64,000 nucleotides of DNA from CAVPGP01 sp963718065 (GTDB lineage: Bacteria; Actinomycetota; Thermoleophilia; Gaiellales; Gaiellaceae), in the NCBI GenBank assembly GCA_963718065.1, contig CAVQYE010000003.1, positions 1-64,000 of the forward strand, read 5' to 3'. The notes beneath the pieces were generated by a model that worked only from the letters and a program-made list of their open reading frames with translations, was not told the origin of the DNA and searched no databases. Both the position numbers and the translations under genes were made by a program. Positions 25,656-34,225 of this stretch are shown here, piece after piece. Positions within the stretch are counted from its first letter, which is position 1. Every line of letters starts with the position of its first letter.

Positions 25656-26610
25656 GCCAGGCGGCGAGCAGCTCGCGCTCACGCTCGGGCGCGAGTCCCG
25701 CGCCCGAGACTCCGGTGAGCGTCGGCGCGACCTCGGCGCCGTGCTCGGCATTCCACTGGGCCGTGTCGCGGAGCGTCTCAGCGGGCGGGCGGAACGTGAG
25801 GCCGGCGGCGATCGCCCGCGAGACGTCCGTCTGCTGAATGCCCGGCTCGTCCGGAACCCACATCGGCAGCTCCATCCACTGGCCGACCTCGTGCTCACGC
25901 AGGAACTCGTCGGGCACCCACGTGACGTCCCCACCGGCGAGCAGGTCGCCCCACGGCACGCCGTCGTTCACAGCGTTGTAAACGCCGCCGGCGTCGCGCT
26001 GGAGTAGGTCGATCATCCACGACGCCAGATCGCGTGCGTCGATCCACTGCGTGTTCCGCTCCGCCGGGGCCGGGGCGAGGATCTCGCCGCCGCGCGCGAG
26101 CCGCGACGCCCAGTACGTGAAGCGGTTCGTCGGGTCCCACGGGCCGACGATGAGTCCCGGCCTGACGATCGTCGCGCGCTCGCCGAAGACGTCCTGCACG
26201 ACGCGCTCGCAGGCCACCTTGAGCTCGCCGTAGTGCGCCATCACCTCCTCGGTCTCCGGATCCTCGAGCTCGCCCAGCGGGGTGTCCTCGGACACGGGCT
26301 CGGCGAAGCTCGCGTACACGGAAACCGACGAGACAAAGAGGTAGCGGCCGGCCCGCTCGCGCAGCAGCTCGGCCGAGGCACGCACGACGCGCGGCACGTA
26401 GCCGGACATGTCGGCGACCGCGTCCCACTCGCCCGCCTCGAGCGCCTCGAGGCCGCCGTCGCGGTCGCCCGTCAGGTGCGTCGCCTCGGGGAAGAGCTCC
26501 GGGTTCGTCTGCCCGCGCGTGAAGAGCGTCACGTCGTGCCCGCGCGCGAGCGCCTGCTCGGCGGTGTGCCGGCCGAGGAACTTCGTGCCACCCAGGATCA
26601 GAAGGCGGAT
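25642..26610 (-). CDS. NAD-dependent epimerase/dehydratase family protein
   Basis: Extended SDR of about 322 residues. The N-terminal Rossmann motif is LLILGGTKFLGRH, with FVSSVSVYASF, YGELKVACE (a Tyr-x-x-x-Lys pattern) and GPWDPTNRFTYW further on; QWIDARDLASWMI is typical of the C-terminal domain. The codon where the start should be (26610-26608, before RLLILGG) reads ATC, preceded by GGAGGAAC; no ATG, GTG or TTG lies near. Either the start is non-canonical or one base is wrong. Coupled to the aminotransferase gene by overlap. Confidence 0.82.
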   Translation of the reverse strand: MRLLILGGTKFLGRHTAEQALARGHDVTLFTRGQTNPELFPEATHLTGDRDGGLEALEAGEWDAVADMSGYVPRVVRASAELLRERAGRYLFVSSVSVYASFAEPVSEDTPLGELEDPETEEVMAHYGELKVACERVVQDVFGERATIVRPGLIVGPWDPTNRFTYWASRLARGGEILAPAPAERNTQWIDARDLASWMIDLLQRDAGGVYNAVNDGVPWGDLLAGGDVTWVPDEFLREHEVGQWMELPMWVPDEPGIQQTDVSRAIAAGLTFRPPAETLRDTAQWNAEHGAEVAPTLTGVSGAGLAPERERELLAAWHERA

Positions 26611-27758
26611 AGTTCCTCCAGCAGGCGGTCGACCTCGTCGGCCGTGTTGTAGTGCACGATCCCGACGCGAACGGCGCCGTCCGGGAGGCCAAGGCGCTTC
26701 ATCGTCTCGAAGGCGTAGTAGTCGCCGTGCCAGGTCGCGAAGCCGCGCTCGCCGAGCCTCGTGGCGACTGCCTCGGGCGTGTAGCCGTCGATCGTGAACG
26801 CGAACGTCGGCACGCGCCCCTCCATGGCGGGGATTCCGTACAGCGTCACGCTCGCCGGTAGCCCGTCGAGGAACCGCTGCCCGAGCGAGCGCTCGTGCGC
26901 GACGACGGCGTCCCAGCCGAGCGAGTCCAGGTACTCGACGGCCGCGTTGAACCCGGCAAGCAGCTCGTGGGCCAGCGTGCCGGTCTCGTAGCGGGAGCCG
27001 ACCGGTTCGTTCGGCGCCGGGCGCACCTTGTACGGGCGCCACGACGCGAGCAGGTCGGCACGCCCGAACGCGAGACCCAGATGCGGTCCGTAGAACTTGT
27101 AGGGCGAGCAGAGGAGCACGTCGGCGCCGACGGCCGCGACGTCGATCGGCCCGTGCGGCGCGTAATGGACGGCGTCGACCCATGCCAATGCTCCGACGGA
27201 GTGCGCGAGCTCGGCCACCCGGGCGACGTCGACGAGCGTGCCGACCGAGTTCGCCGCCCACGGATACGCGACGACCTTCGTCCGCTCCGACAGCAGCGAC
27301 TCGAGGTGCCCCAGGTCCAGGCGGCACTCGTCGTCGAGCTCGGCGAAGCGGACGACGATGCCGAGGTCGTGCGCGAGCTCGAGCCACGGCGCCACGTTGC
27401 CGTCGTGGTCGAGCTTCGTGACGACGACCTCGTCGCCTTCGCGAAGCGTCCGCGCGAGCGTGCGCGTCAATGCGAAGTTGAGCGTCGTCATGTTCTGGCC
27501 GAAGGCCACCTCGTCCGGGCTGCAGCCGAGGAAGCGCGCCGCCGTCGTCCGGGCTCTTGCGACGAGCGCGTCGGAGCGCCGAGAGGTGTCGAATGCGCCG
27601 CCGAGATTGGCGTTGTCCTCACGCTGGTACCGCGCGATCGCTTCGATCACCTCGTCGGGCATCTGGGTGCCGGCCGAGCCGTCGAAGAAGGCGAGCGGTC
27701 GCTGCAGCGCTGAGAAGCGCGCGCGGGCGGCGACGACGTCGAAGGCGAGCGTGCTCAC
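26598..27758 (-). CDS. Class V aminotransferase (cysteine desulfurase-like)
   Basis: PLP-dependent enzyme of about 386 residues. FFDGSAGTQMPDEVIEAI, FGQNMTTLNFALTR, the Asp in WVDAVHYAPHGPID and the cofactor Lys in CSPYKFYGPHLG are the family marks. YETGTLAHELLAGFNAAVEY resembles the cysteine desulfurase-like subfamily, but the active-site Cys loop is not clear, so sulfur transfer is unproven. The GTG at 27758 overlaps the OsmC stop by 4 nt. Confidence 0.85.
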   Translation of the reverse strand: MSTLAFDVVAARARFSALQRPLAFFDGSAGTQMPDEVIEAIARYQREDNANLGGAFDTSRRSDALVARARTTAARFLGCSPDEVAFGQNMTTLNFALTRTLARTLREGDEVVVTKLDHDGNVAPWLELAHDLGIVVRFAELDDECRLDLGHLESLLSERTKVVAYPWAANSVGTLVDVARVAELAHSVGALAWVDAVHYAPHGPIDVAAVGADVLLCSPYKFYGPHLGLAFGRADLLASWRPYKVRPAPNEPVGSRYETGTLAHELLAGFNAAVEYLDSLGWDAVVAHERSLGQRFLDGLPASVTLYGIPAMEGRVPTFAFTIDGYTPEAVATRLGERGFATWHGDYYAFETMKRLGLPDGAVRVGIVHYNTADEVDRLLEELSAF

Positions 27759-28156
27759 GAGACCCGCCAATCGTATGTCGGCTTCACGAGCAGCGAGGCG
27801 CCGACGAAGCAGTCGCGCTCGGCCTTCTCCAGCAGCTCGGCGAGCGCGGCCTCGTCCGGGCGCGGGTCGATCTCCAACTCGATCTCGACGTGCGCGGAGA
27901 CGAGCCGGTATCGCTCCTCGCCTTCGTTCTTCGTCACCGTGCCCTGCGCCTTGCCCGAGCCGACGGCGTCGAGGCCGGCGCGGCGCGCGTGGAAGACGAG
28001 GCTTTCGAGCGAGCAGCGGATGAGTGCCGCGAGCAGCAGATCGTCTGCCGACCACTCGTCGCCGAGCGCAACCGGGCCGCCGTCGCCGGTCGCGATCCGG
28101 CCCGCACGGTCGACCGACGCGTCGTATTCGAGGATCTTCGCGCGCGGGGCGGCCAC
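27755..28156 (-). CDS. OsmC-family peroxiredoxin-like protein
   Basis: 133 residues with the two redox cysteines of the OsmC/Ohr fold, in ALIRCSLESL and AERDCFVGASLLV. Such proteins reduce organic hydroperoxides through a Cys-Cys disulfide. The GTG at 28156 begins AAPRAKILEYDAS. It is the first gene of a minus-strand operon running to 25335 (OsmC, aminotransferase, epimerase, DUF3052). Confidence 0.82.
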   Translation of the reverse strand: MAAPRAKILEYDASVDRAGRIATGDGGPVALGDEWSADDLLLAALIRCSLESLVFHARRAGLDAVGSGKAQGTVTKNEGEERYRLVSAHVEIELEIDPRPDEAALAELLEKAERDCFVGASLLVKPTYDWRVS

Positions 28157-28200
28157 CGGCGCACGTTATCCGTCCGGTCCGGCTCATAAGGTGCGACGCG

Positions 28201-28386
28201 ATGCGTCTCAGGCAACTGAGCGAGGCCGAGTGCTACGCCCGCTGCTACGGGGGCGTCTCGGACGAGAGCGTCCGGATCGTCGCAATCGAGCCGCGGCGGC
28301 CACGCTACGACCTGGATGTCAGCGGCGAGGACCTGCGGCGCTCCTTCGAGCGCAGGCTCGACGAGCGGGAGCCCGAGGCCGCATGA
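28201..28386 (+). CDS. Small conserved-looking hypothetical protein
   Basis: 61 residues from the ATG at 28201 (MRLRQLSEAECYARCYGG), charged throughout and ending in acidic/basic repeats. It has two cysteines within four residues of each other (CYARC). No signal peptide, membrane segment or known family is visible. The codon pattern, with GC at third positions, supports coding. It lies 44 nt from the divergent OsmC start. Confidence 0.6.
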   Translation: MRLRQLSEAECYARCYGGVSDESVRIVAIEPRRPRYDLDVSGEDLRRSFERRLDEREPEAA

Positions 28387-28504
28387 TCCGCTGCCGGGCG
28401 CGCTCCCTTTCGCCGGGTCGTGCGCACCGCAAGCTCGGACAGCCGCGGGTGCCGCAACGCGCGACACCGCCGCCATGCGCCGTCGGGTGGCGCTGTGCCA
28501 CGCT

Positions 28505-28555
28505 GGGCGCATGGAATCTGGGCGCATGGAATCTGGGCGCATGGAAGCGGGGCGC
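28505..28555. repeat. 15-bp tandem repeat spanning a start region
   Basis: The unit GGGCGCATGGAATCT occurs twice exactly (28505, 28520), then once with three changes (28535) and a partial fourth. Each full unit carries an in-frame ATG, giving MESGR-MESGR-MEAGR at the N-terminus of the following protein. Confidence 0.85.
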
Positions 28556-29548
28556 AGCAACCCGGCGCTGTCGGACGAGGTAACGCCCTCCGATGTACCG
28601 GACGTTCTCGCGCCCGGCCTGCGCGTCGTTTTCTGCGGCATCAATCCCGGCCGCGTCTCCGCCGCCGCCCACGCCCACTTCGCGAACCCGCGCAACGACT
28701 TCTGGCGCCTGCTCCACGCCGCGGGTTTCACACCGCGTCTCTTCGACCCCTCCGAGCAGCAGGAGCTGCTCTCGCTCGGGATCGGCGTCACGAATGCCGC
28801 CTACCGGACGACTCCCGGGTCGGGCGACCTCCGGAAAGGCGATTTCGCCGGCGCGTCCGAGCGGCTCGCAAGGGTCGCGGACGAGCTCGATCTGCGCGTG
28901 ATCGCCTTCGTCGGCAAGGAGGCCTATCGCGGCACCTTCGGGGAGCGCCCCGAGCTCGGGCCGCAGCTGCGGACGCTCGACGACACGGGGCTCTTCGTTC
29001 TGCCCTCGACCTCGCCCGCGAATGCAGCTGTGCCGTGGGACGAGCGGCTGCGCTGGTTCCGGGAGCTCGCCGCCTGGGCCGAGGGCGAGCCACGCGTCGC
29101 GGCGCGGGCACTGGTGCTCGACGCCGACGACCGCGTCCTGCTCGTCCGTTTCGTCAATCCGGCCACCGGCATGACCTTCTGGGCGACGACGGGCGGCGGC
29201 ATCGACCCGGGCGAGACGCACGAGCAGACGCTGCGCCGCGAGCTCGCCGAAGAGGCGGGCCTGCGTCACGTTGAGCTCGGCCCGGAAATCTGGGAGCGCG
29301 AGCACACATTCCCGTGGGACCGCCGGCTGATCACTCAGCACGAGCGCTACGTCCTCGTCCGCGTGCACTCTCACGAGCCGGTCCCGGAGACGGACCTGCT
29401 GGCCGAAGGCGTGCACGAGGTGCGCTGGTGGACGCCTCCGGAGCTGGCCCGCTCGCAGGAGCGCTTCTCGCCGCGGCGTCTGCCGGAGCTCGTTGCGGGC
29501 CTGTTGCGCGACGGCCCGCCGGAGCGCCCGCTCGACGTCGGCGTGTAG
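28511..29548 (+). CDS. Mug-type uracil/thymine DNA glycosylase fused to a Nudix hydrolase
   Basis: A two-domain protein of about 345 residues. The N-terminal half is a mismatch-specific uracil-DNA glycosylase: FCGINPGRVSAAAHAHF is the catalytic loop, FANPRNDFWRLL follows, and LPSTSPANAAVPWDERL is the C-terminal motif. The second half is a Nudix hydrolase with the full box GGIDPGETHEQTLRREL continuing AEEAGL. One removes deaminated or mismatched bases from DNA and the other could cleanse damaged nucleotides, a plausible joint role. The start is uncertain: ATGs at 28475, 28511, 28526 and 28541 are all in frame and none has a clear ribosome site. Confidence 0.88.
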   Translation: MESGRMESGRMEAGRSNPALSDEVTPSDVPDVLAPGLRVVFCGINPGRVSAAAHAHFANPRNDFWRLLHAAGFTPRLFDPSEQQELLSLGIGVTNAAYRTTPGSGDLRKGDFAGASERLARVADELDLRVIAFVGKEAYRGTFGERPELGPQLRTLDDTGLFVLPSTSPANAAVPWDERLRWFRELAAWAEGEPRVAARALVLDADDRVLLVRFVNPATGMTFWATTGGGIDPGETHEQTLRRELAEEAGLRHVELGPEIWEREHTFPWDRRLITQHERYVLVRVHSHEPVPETDLLAEGVHEVRWWTPPELARSQERFSPRRLPELVAGLLRDGPPERPLDVGV

Positions 29549-29636
29549 CGGTCGAGCGCCTCTTAACGCAAGCGCAACAACACCTGCAGCGACAGATCGT
29601 CTCAGTCAGCACGATCAACGTCGGGAGGGCGTTCTC

Positions 29637-30560
29637 GTGGCATACCAGTGGCCTGGAGTCGAGTTGCGACATCTGATCGCGCTGGACGCGGTCGCCCGCG
29701 AGGGCTCGTTCCGCGGCGCGGGCACGCGGCTCGGCTATGTGCAGTCGGCCGTCAGCCAGCAGATCGCGGCGCTCGAGAACGCCGTCGGCGAGACGCTCGT
29801 ACTCCGCTCGCGCGGCTCGCGCCGGATCGCGCTCACCGAGGCGGGCGAGCTGCTGCTCGCGCACTCCGGGGCGATCGTCGCGCGGCTACGCGCCGCCCAG
29901 GCCGACCTCGCCGCGCTCGCGCGCGGCGCGAAGACGCTGCTCGACGTCGGCAGCTTCGAGACCGTAAGCGCCAGGATCGTCCCGCAGGTCCTGTGCCGCC
30001 TCGCCCGGAACAGCCCCGAGACGCAGATCCTGCTGCACGACGCCGTCACCGACCTCGGCCATCTCTCCCGCATCGAGCGCGGCGAGCTCGACCTTGCCTT
30101 CGTCGACCTGCCGCTGCCCGACGGGCCGTTCACCGCCGAGGAGCTCGTCGTCGATCCCTGGGTCGTCCTCGCGCCGGCGGGCTCAGCGCTCGCCTCGGTC
30201 GACCGCGTGACGCTCGCCGACCTCACCGACGTGGCGCTGATCGGCCACGCCAGCATGCGCCCGAGCGTCGAGGATCGCCTTCGCGGCGCCGGCATCGACG
30301 CGCGCATCGCGTACCGCTCGGATCTGACGTCCACCGTCCAGGCGCTCGTCGCGGGCGGCCTCGGTGCAGCGCTCCTGCCTTCGCTTTCCGTCGACTCGGA
30401 CGACCGGCGCACGGTCGTCCGTCCACTCGACGGGTCCGTGCCGCTGGCGCCGAGGCGGATCGGGATCGCCTGGCATGCGCAGCGCACGCTTCGTTCGCCG
30501 GCGGTTGCGTTCGTCGATGCGGCCCGCGCCGCATGCGCGCCGCTCCACGTAGCCGCCTAG
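29637..30560 (+). CDS. LysR-family transcriptional regulator
   Basis: 307 residues with an N-terminal winged helix (LRHLIALDAVAREGSFRGAG, VQSAVSQQIAALENAVG, LVLRSRGSRRIALTEAG) and a C-terminal periplasmic-binding-like effector domain (LDVGSFETVSARIVPQV, GELDLAFVDLPLPDGPF, ALVAGGLGAALLPSLSV). The GTG at 29637 follows GGGAGGG by 7 nt. It converges with the peptide-binding protein gene, and no target gene is obvious nearby. Confidence 0.92.
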   Translation: MAYQWPGVELRHLIALDAVAREGSFRGAGTRLGYVQSAVSQQIAALENAVGETLVLRSRGSRRIALTEAGELLLAHSGAIVARLRAAQADLAALARGAKTLLDVGSFETVSARIVPQVLCRLARNSPETQILLHDAVTDLGHLSRIERGELDLAFVDLPLPDGPFTAEELVVDPWVVLAPAGSALASVDRVTLADLTDVALIGHASMRPSVEDRLRGAGIDARIAYRSDLTSTVQALVAGGLGAALLPSLSVDSDDRRTVVRPLDGSVPLAPRRIGIAWHAQRTLRSPAVAFVDAARAACAPLHVAA

Positions 30561-30570
30561 GCGAACGAAC

Positions 30571-30608
30571 GGCGCCGGTCCCCTGGTCCCCTCCGAGGGT
30601 CCGGCGCC
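30571..30608. terminator. GC-rich hairpin between convergent genes
   Basis: GGCGCCGG at 30571-30578 pairs with CCGGCGCC at 30601-30608, with further pairing inside. It lies just after the LysR stop. There is no clear U run. Confidence 0.55.
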
Positions 30609-30656
30609 ATCTTCCTGCTCCGTCGTGCCGGATGCAACGACCAGATGCAAAACGAA

Positions 30657-30687
30657 GGGCGCCGGTCCCTCCCCGGGCCCGGCGCCC
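30657..30687. terminator. Second GC-rich hairpin between convergent genes
   Basis: GGGCGCCGG at 30657-30665 pairs with CCGGCGCCC at 30679-30687. Its stem repeats the core of the hairpin 86 nt upstream, and it sits closer to the end of the minus-strand gene. Together they probably stop transcription from both sides. Confidence 0.55.
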
Positions 30688-30733
30688 TCCGTCGGATGCG
30701 CTGTCCCGTCGGGGCCAGCGGTGCGATGCCCTA

Positions 30734-32353
30734 CTACTTCATGCAGACGGCGTTGATCACCGTGCCGTAGATGCCGGAGTAGGTGTAACAACCCACGTGC
30801 TTCGACACGAAGATGCGAGCGTTGCCGTTCGCCCGTGCGACCCACGGCACGGCGTTCAGCGACAGGTCGACGTCGAGGTCGCCGTACGCCTTGTACCGCT
30901 TGTCGCCCGAGAGGCTCGCCGCCGCGTCCATCTTCTTGATGAACGCCGGGTCGTCGAAGTACGCGTAGTTGTTGTTGTTCGCGTCCTGGATGTTCTTGCC
31001 GTTCAACAGGATGTCGACGAAGTCGAACGGATCCGCGTAGTCCGCGAGCCACGACTCGACCGTGACGTCGAACGGCTCGCCGCGGGTGCCTTCCTTCTGG
31101 ATCTGGACGGCGCGCGAGAACAGCTTCGTCTCGACGTCGAGCCCGATCTGCTTCAGGTTGAACTCGATCACCTGCGCGTACAGCGGCGCCGGCGCGCGGT
31201 TGGACGCGTAGAGGACGATCTTGCCGTCACGCGTGTGACCCGTGGCGAGCTTCTTCGCCGTCACGAGATCCGGTCCCTTGAGCGGGTACAGGTTCGCGTC
31301 GCGGAACCCGGACATGCCCGGAGGCAGGATCTGATCGGTGCGCTTGCCCGCGAGGTAGCCGGCCTGCGCCAGCAGCGCCCGCCGGTCGACCGCGTAGTTG
31401 AGCGCCTTCCGCAGCGGCACGTTGCCCTTGAAGATCGGCCGCTGCGTGTTCAGCGCCAGGTAGGCCGTGTTCAGGATCGGCTTGACCCAGAACTGGCCTT
31501 TGTTGATCCCGTACTTCTGCGCGATCTCTGCGTAGGCCGCCGGCGGCAGCCCCTGGGCTGCGTAGTCGGACTCGCCCTGCTCGACCCGCAGGCGGATCGA
31601 CTCGAGGCTGTTCCCGATGTTGTAGACGATCTGATTCGGGTTGGCCGGGCGCTTGCCCTTGTAGTACGGGTTGCGCTTGAGCACGACCGACTTGTTCGGC
31701 TCACGGCTCGCCACGTAGTACGGGCCGGCCGATGGCAGCGTCAGGACGCCGTTCGGATCGCGCTCGAGGTTGACCGGGATGGCCGCGAAGAACGGCATCG
31801 CGATCCGGGACAGGAAGTCTGGCGCGGGCTTCGTCATCGTGATCAAGAGGTGCGTGCCCTTGACCTGGACGCCCGAGATGGACTTCGCCTTGCCGTCGAC
31901 GACCGCCTGAGCGCCGACCACGTCCGACAGGAACGCCGTCGCCGGCGACTGCATCTTCGGGTCGACGATGCGGTCGAGAGCAGCCTTGAAGTTGGCCGCC
32001 GTCACCGGCTTGCCGTCCGAGAACTTCGTGAACGGCACCTTGACGTTGAAGTCGTACGTCTTGCCGTTGTTCGTGACCCGCGGGAAGCCGGATGCCGCCT
32101 CTGGAATGAGCTGCGAGCTGCGCGGTCCATTGACGTCCGGATAGTTCATGAGCTTCAGCCCGGTCGCGTATTCCATCTCCCAGCTCGAGCTGAGATACGC
32201 GAGCGCCGGGTCGGTGTAGTCCGTGTCGGTGGACAGATCGATGTTGAACGTGCCGCCCTGCTTGACGCCCGACGACGCGGATGCGCCGGCGGTGCCGAGA
32301 AGCGCGACTGCGAACGCCACGCAAAGCGCGGACAGGATGTGCGGTTTGGACAA
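30734..32353 (-). CDS. ABC transporter substrate-binding protein, peptide/nickel type (SBP_bac_5)
   Basis: 539 residues from the TTG at 32353, placed 5 nt after AAAGGAG. A signal peptide (ILSALCVAFAVALLGTAGASA) without a lipobox Cys suggests a secreted or loosely held protein. Family marks are KQGGTFNIDLSTDTDYTDPA, YDFNVKVPFTKFSDGKPVTA, GPYYVASREPNKSVVLKRNP and LRKALNYAVDRRALL. No permease or ATPase gene lies nearby, so it is an orphan binding protein here. The final residues carry two Cys in GCYTYSGIYGTVINAVC that could form a disulfide. Confidence 0.9.
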   Translation of the reverse strand: MSKPHILSALCVAFAVALLGTAGASASSGVKQGGTFNIDLSTDTDYTDPALAYLSSSWEMEYATGLKLMNYPDVNGPRSSQLIPEAASGFPRVTNNGKTYDFNVKVPFTKFSDGKPVTAANFKAALDRIVDPKMQSPATAFLSDVVGAQAVVDGKAKSISGVQVKGTHLLITMTKPAPDFLSRIAMPFFAAIPVNLERDPNGVLTLPSAGPYYVASREPNKSVVLKRNPYYKGKRPANPNQIVYNIGNSLESIRLRVEQGESDYAAQGLPPAAYAEIAQKYGINKGQFWVKPILNTAYLALNTQRPIFKGNVPLRKALNYAVDRRALLAQAGYLAGKRTDQILPPGMSGFRDANLYPLKGPDLVTAKKLATGHTRDGKIVLYASNRAPAPLYAQVIEFNLKQIGLDVETKLFSRAVQIQKEGTRGEPFDVTVESWLADYADPFDFVDILLNGKNIQDANNNNYAYFDDPAFIKKMDAAASLSGDKRYKAYGDLDVDLSLNAVPWVARANGNARIFVSKHVGCYTYSGIYGTVINAVCMK

Positions 32354-32380
32354 CGGTTCTCCTTTCGCCTGGCCCTCACG

Positions 32381-32397
32381 CCGCACGAGACGTGCGG
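32381..32397. promoter_or_regulatory. Short hairpin in the leader of the binding-protein gene
   Basis: CCGCACG and CGTGCGG pair perfectly around AGA, 28 nt upstream of the TTG start at 32353. It may be an operator or a leader hairpin. Confidence 0.35.
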
Positions 32398-32478
32398 GTG
32401 CGCTACAGGAGACGCCGCGCCGTCAGTGCTGTTGATGCGAGGTGGAGATTCGTCGTATCTCTCGAAGCCGCTAGCCTC

Positions 32479-34197
32479 TTAGCCCGGCCAGCGGTTCGTG
32501 ATCGGCACGCGGCGGTCGCGGCCGAACGCCTTCGGGCGGAGCTTCACGCCCGGCGGCGCCTGCCGGCGCTTGTACTCAGCACGGTCGATCAGTGCGAGCG
32601 CGCGCTCGACGACGTCCGGCTCGAACCCGTCCTCGGAAAGCTCCTCTCGCGTGCGGTCGAGCTCCACGTAGGCCTCGAGCACCTTGTCGAGCTGCGGGTA
32701 GGGCGGCAGCGAGTCCTCGTCGAGCTGGTCGGCGCGCAGCTCGGCGCTCGGCGGCCTGTCGATGATCGACTGCGGAATCAGCTCGTGGCCGGCGCGCTCG
32801 TTCAGGTGCCGCGCCAGCCGGAAGACGTCGGTCTTGAAGACGTCCTTCAGGAGCGCGAAGCCGCCGGCCATGTCGCCGTAGAGCGTCGCGTAGCCGACCG
32901 AGAGCTCCGACTTGTTCCCCGTCGCGACGACGAGCCAGCCGAACTTGTTCGAGAGCGCCATCAGCATCGTGCCGCGGATGCGCGCCTGCAGGTTCTCCTC
33001 GGTGAGGTCGGGCTCGCGGCCGGCGAAGCTCTGGGCGAGCGCCCCCTCGAACGCCTCGACCATCGGCTCGATCGCGAGCTCGCGGAACTCGCAGCCGAGA
33101 TTCACCGCAAGCTGGCGCGCGTCGCCGCGCGTGCCTTCGGAGGAGTAGCGCGACGGCATCGAGACGCAATGCACGCGGTCGGCGCCGAGCGCCTCGACCG
33201 CGAGCGCCACGACGAGCGCGGAGTCGATGCCGCCGGAGACGCCGACGACGACGTCGCCGAACCCGTTCTTGGTCACGTAGTCGTGCAGGCCGAGCTCGAG
33301 CGCGAGGCGCATCTGCTCCAGCTCGGGCTCGAGCGGCGCGCGCTGCGGATGCAGCGGCTCACCCTCGCGCTCCTGCGCCGGTCCGAGATCGATCTCCGGC
33401 GCCTCCTGGAAGTCCGGGCGGTCGCGCCGGAGCGCGCGGCGCCGTACGTCGCGCAGCCTCCGCCCGATCGCCTCGACGGGCTCGACGTCGACGACGAGCA
33501 GGCACTCCTCGAAGCCGGGTGCCCGCGCGACGATCTCGCCTTCGTCGTCGATCAGCACCGAATGGCCGTCGAAGATCAGCTCGTCCTGGCCGCCGACCGC
33601 GTTGCACAGCGCGACGAAACACGAGTTGTCGCGCGCCCGGGTGCGCAACATCTCCTCGCGCTCGCGCTCCTTGCCGACGTGGAACGGCGACGCCGAGATG
33701 TTCGCGATCAGCTGAGCTCCCGCAAGCGCCATGTCGGTCGCCGGCGGCCCCGGCTGCCAGATGTCCTCGCACACCGTCGGGCCGACCAGCGTCTCGCCGA
33801 TCCTGATCAGGAACGTGTCGCGGCCGGGCGCGAAGTAGCGGTCCTCGTCGAAGACCCCGTAGTTCGGGAGGAAGCGCTTGCGGTAAACGGCCTTGATCTC
33901 GCCGTCGGCGCAGACGAAGCACGCGTTGTAGAGGTCGTCGTCGAAATGCGGTGCACCGATCAGCGCGGCGAGGCCGGTCACCTCACCCGCGAGCTCCTCC
34001 ATCGCGGTGCGCGCGGCGCGAATGAAGCCGGGCCGCAGGAGCAGGTCCTCCGGTGGATAGCCGGTGACCGCGAGCTCGGGGAAGAGGACGAGGTCCGCGC
34101 GCGCGTCACGGGCTTCCTCGAGCCGCGCGAGAATCCGCTCGCGATTGCCGGCGAGGTCGCCGACGACGGTGTTGATCTGGGCTAGGGCGAGGCGCAT
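32479..34197 (-). CDS. nadE: Glutamine-dependent NAD+ synthetase
   Basis: Final step of NAD synthesis: amidates nicotinate adenine dinucleotide using glutamine. The N-terminal nitrilase-type glutaminase has the triad Glu41 (LFPELAVTGYPPE), Lys107 (YRKRFLPNYGVFDE) and Cys143 (GPTVCEDIW). The synthetase domain has the ATP-loop GVSGGIDSALV near residue 319, then LVVATGNKSELSVGYATLYGD. 572 residues matches the family. A 10-bp inverted repeat lies directly before the ATG, and there is no clear Shine-Dalgarno sequence. Confidence 0.95.
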   Translation of the reverse strand: MRLALAQINTVVGDLAGNRERILARLEEARDARADLVLFPELAVTGYPPEDLLLRPGFIRAARTAMEELAGEVTGLAALIGAPHFDDDLYNACFVCADGEIKAVYRKRFLPNYGVFDEDRYFAPGRDTFLIRIGETLVGPTVCEDIWQPGPPATDMALAGAQLIANISASPFHVGKEREREEMLRTRARDNSCFVALCNAVGGQDELIFDGHSVLIDDEGEIVARAPGFEECLLVVDVEPVEAIGRRLRDVRRRALRRDRPDFQEAPEIDLGPAQEREGEPLHPQRAPLEPELEQMRLALELGLHDYVTKNGFGDVVVGVSGGIDSALVVALAVEALGADRVHCVSMPSRYSSEGTRGDARQLAVNLGCEFRELAIEPMVEAFEGALAQSFAGREPDLTEENLQARIRGTMLMALSNKFGWLVVATGNKSELSVGYATLYGDMAGGFALLKDVFKTDVFRLARHLNERAGHELIPQSIIDRPPSAELRADQLDEDSLPPYPQLDKVLEAYVELDRTREELSEDGFEPDVVERALALIDRAEYKRRQAPPGVKLRPKAFGRDRRVPITNRWPG

Positions 34198-34200
34198 GGT

Positions 34201-34225
34201 AGTTTTCGACTATCGGTCGAAAACT
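34201..34225. promoter_or_regulatory. Inverted repeat immediately upstream of nadE
   Basis: AGTTTTCGAC (34201-34210) and GTCGAAAACT (34216-34225) pair perfectly around a 5-nt loop, with GGTAG/CTACC outside. It covers the stop codon of the preceding small gene and ends 4 nt before the nadE ATG. It is AT-rich against its surroundings, so an operator or translational hairpin is more likely than chance. Confidence 0.5.

Noticed and set aside
28505..28555. CRISPR or satellite array
   Set aside because: Only three 15-bp units with no spacers; it is a coding tandem repeat.
29648..32482. Long plus-strand frame over the LysR and binding-protein genes
   Set aside because: It crosses two convergent genes and their terminators, and has no motif.
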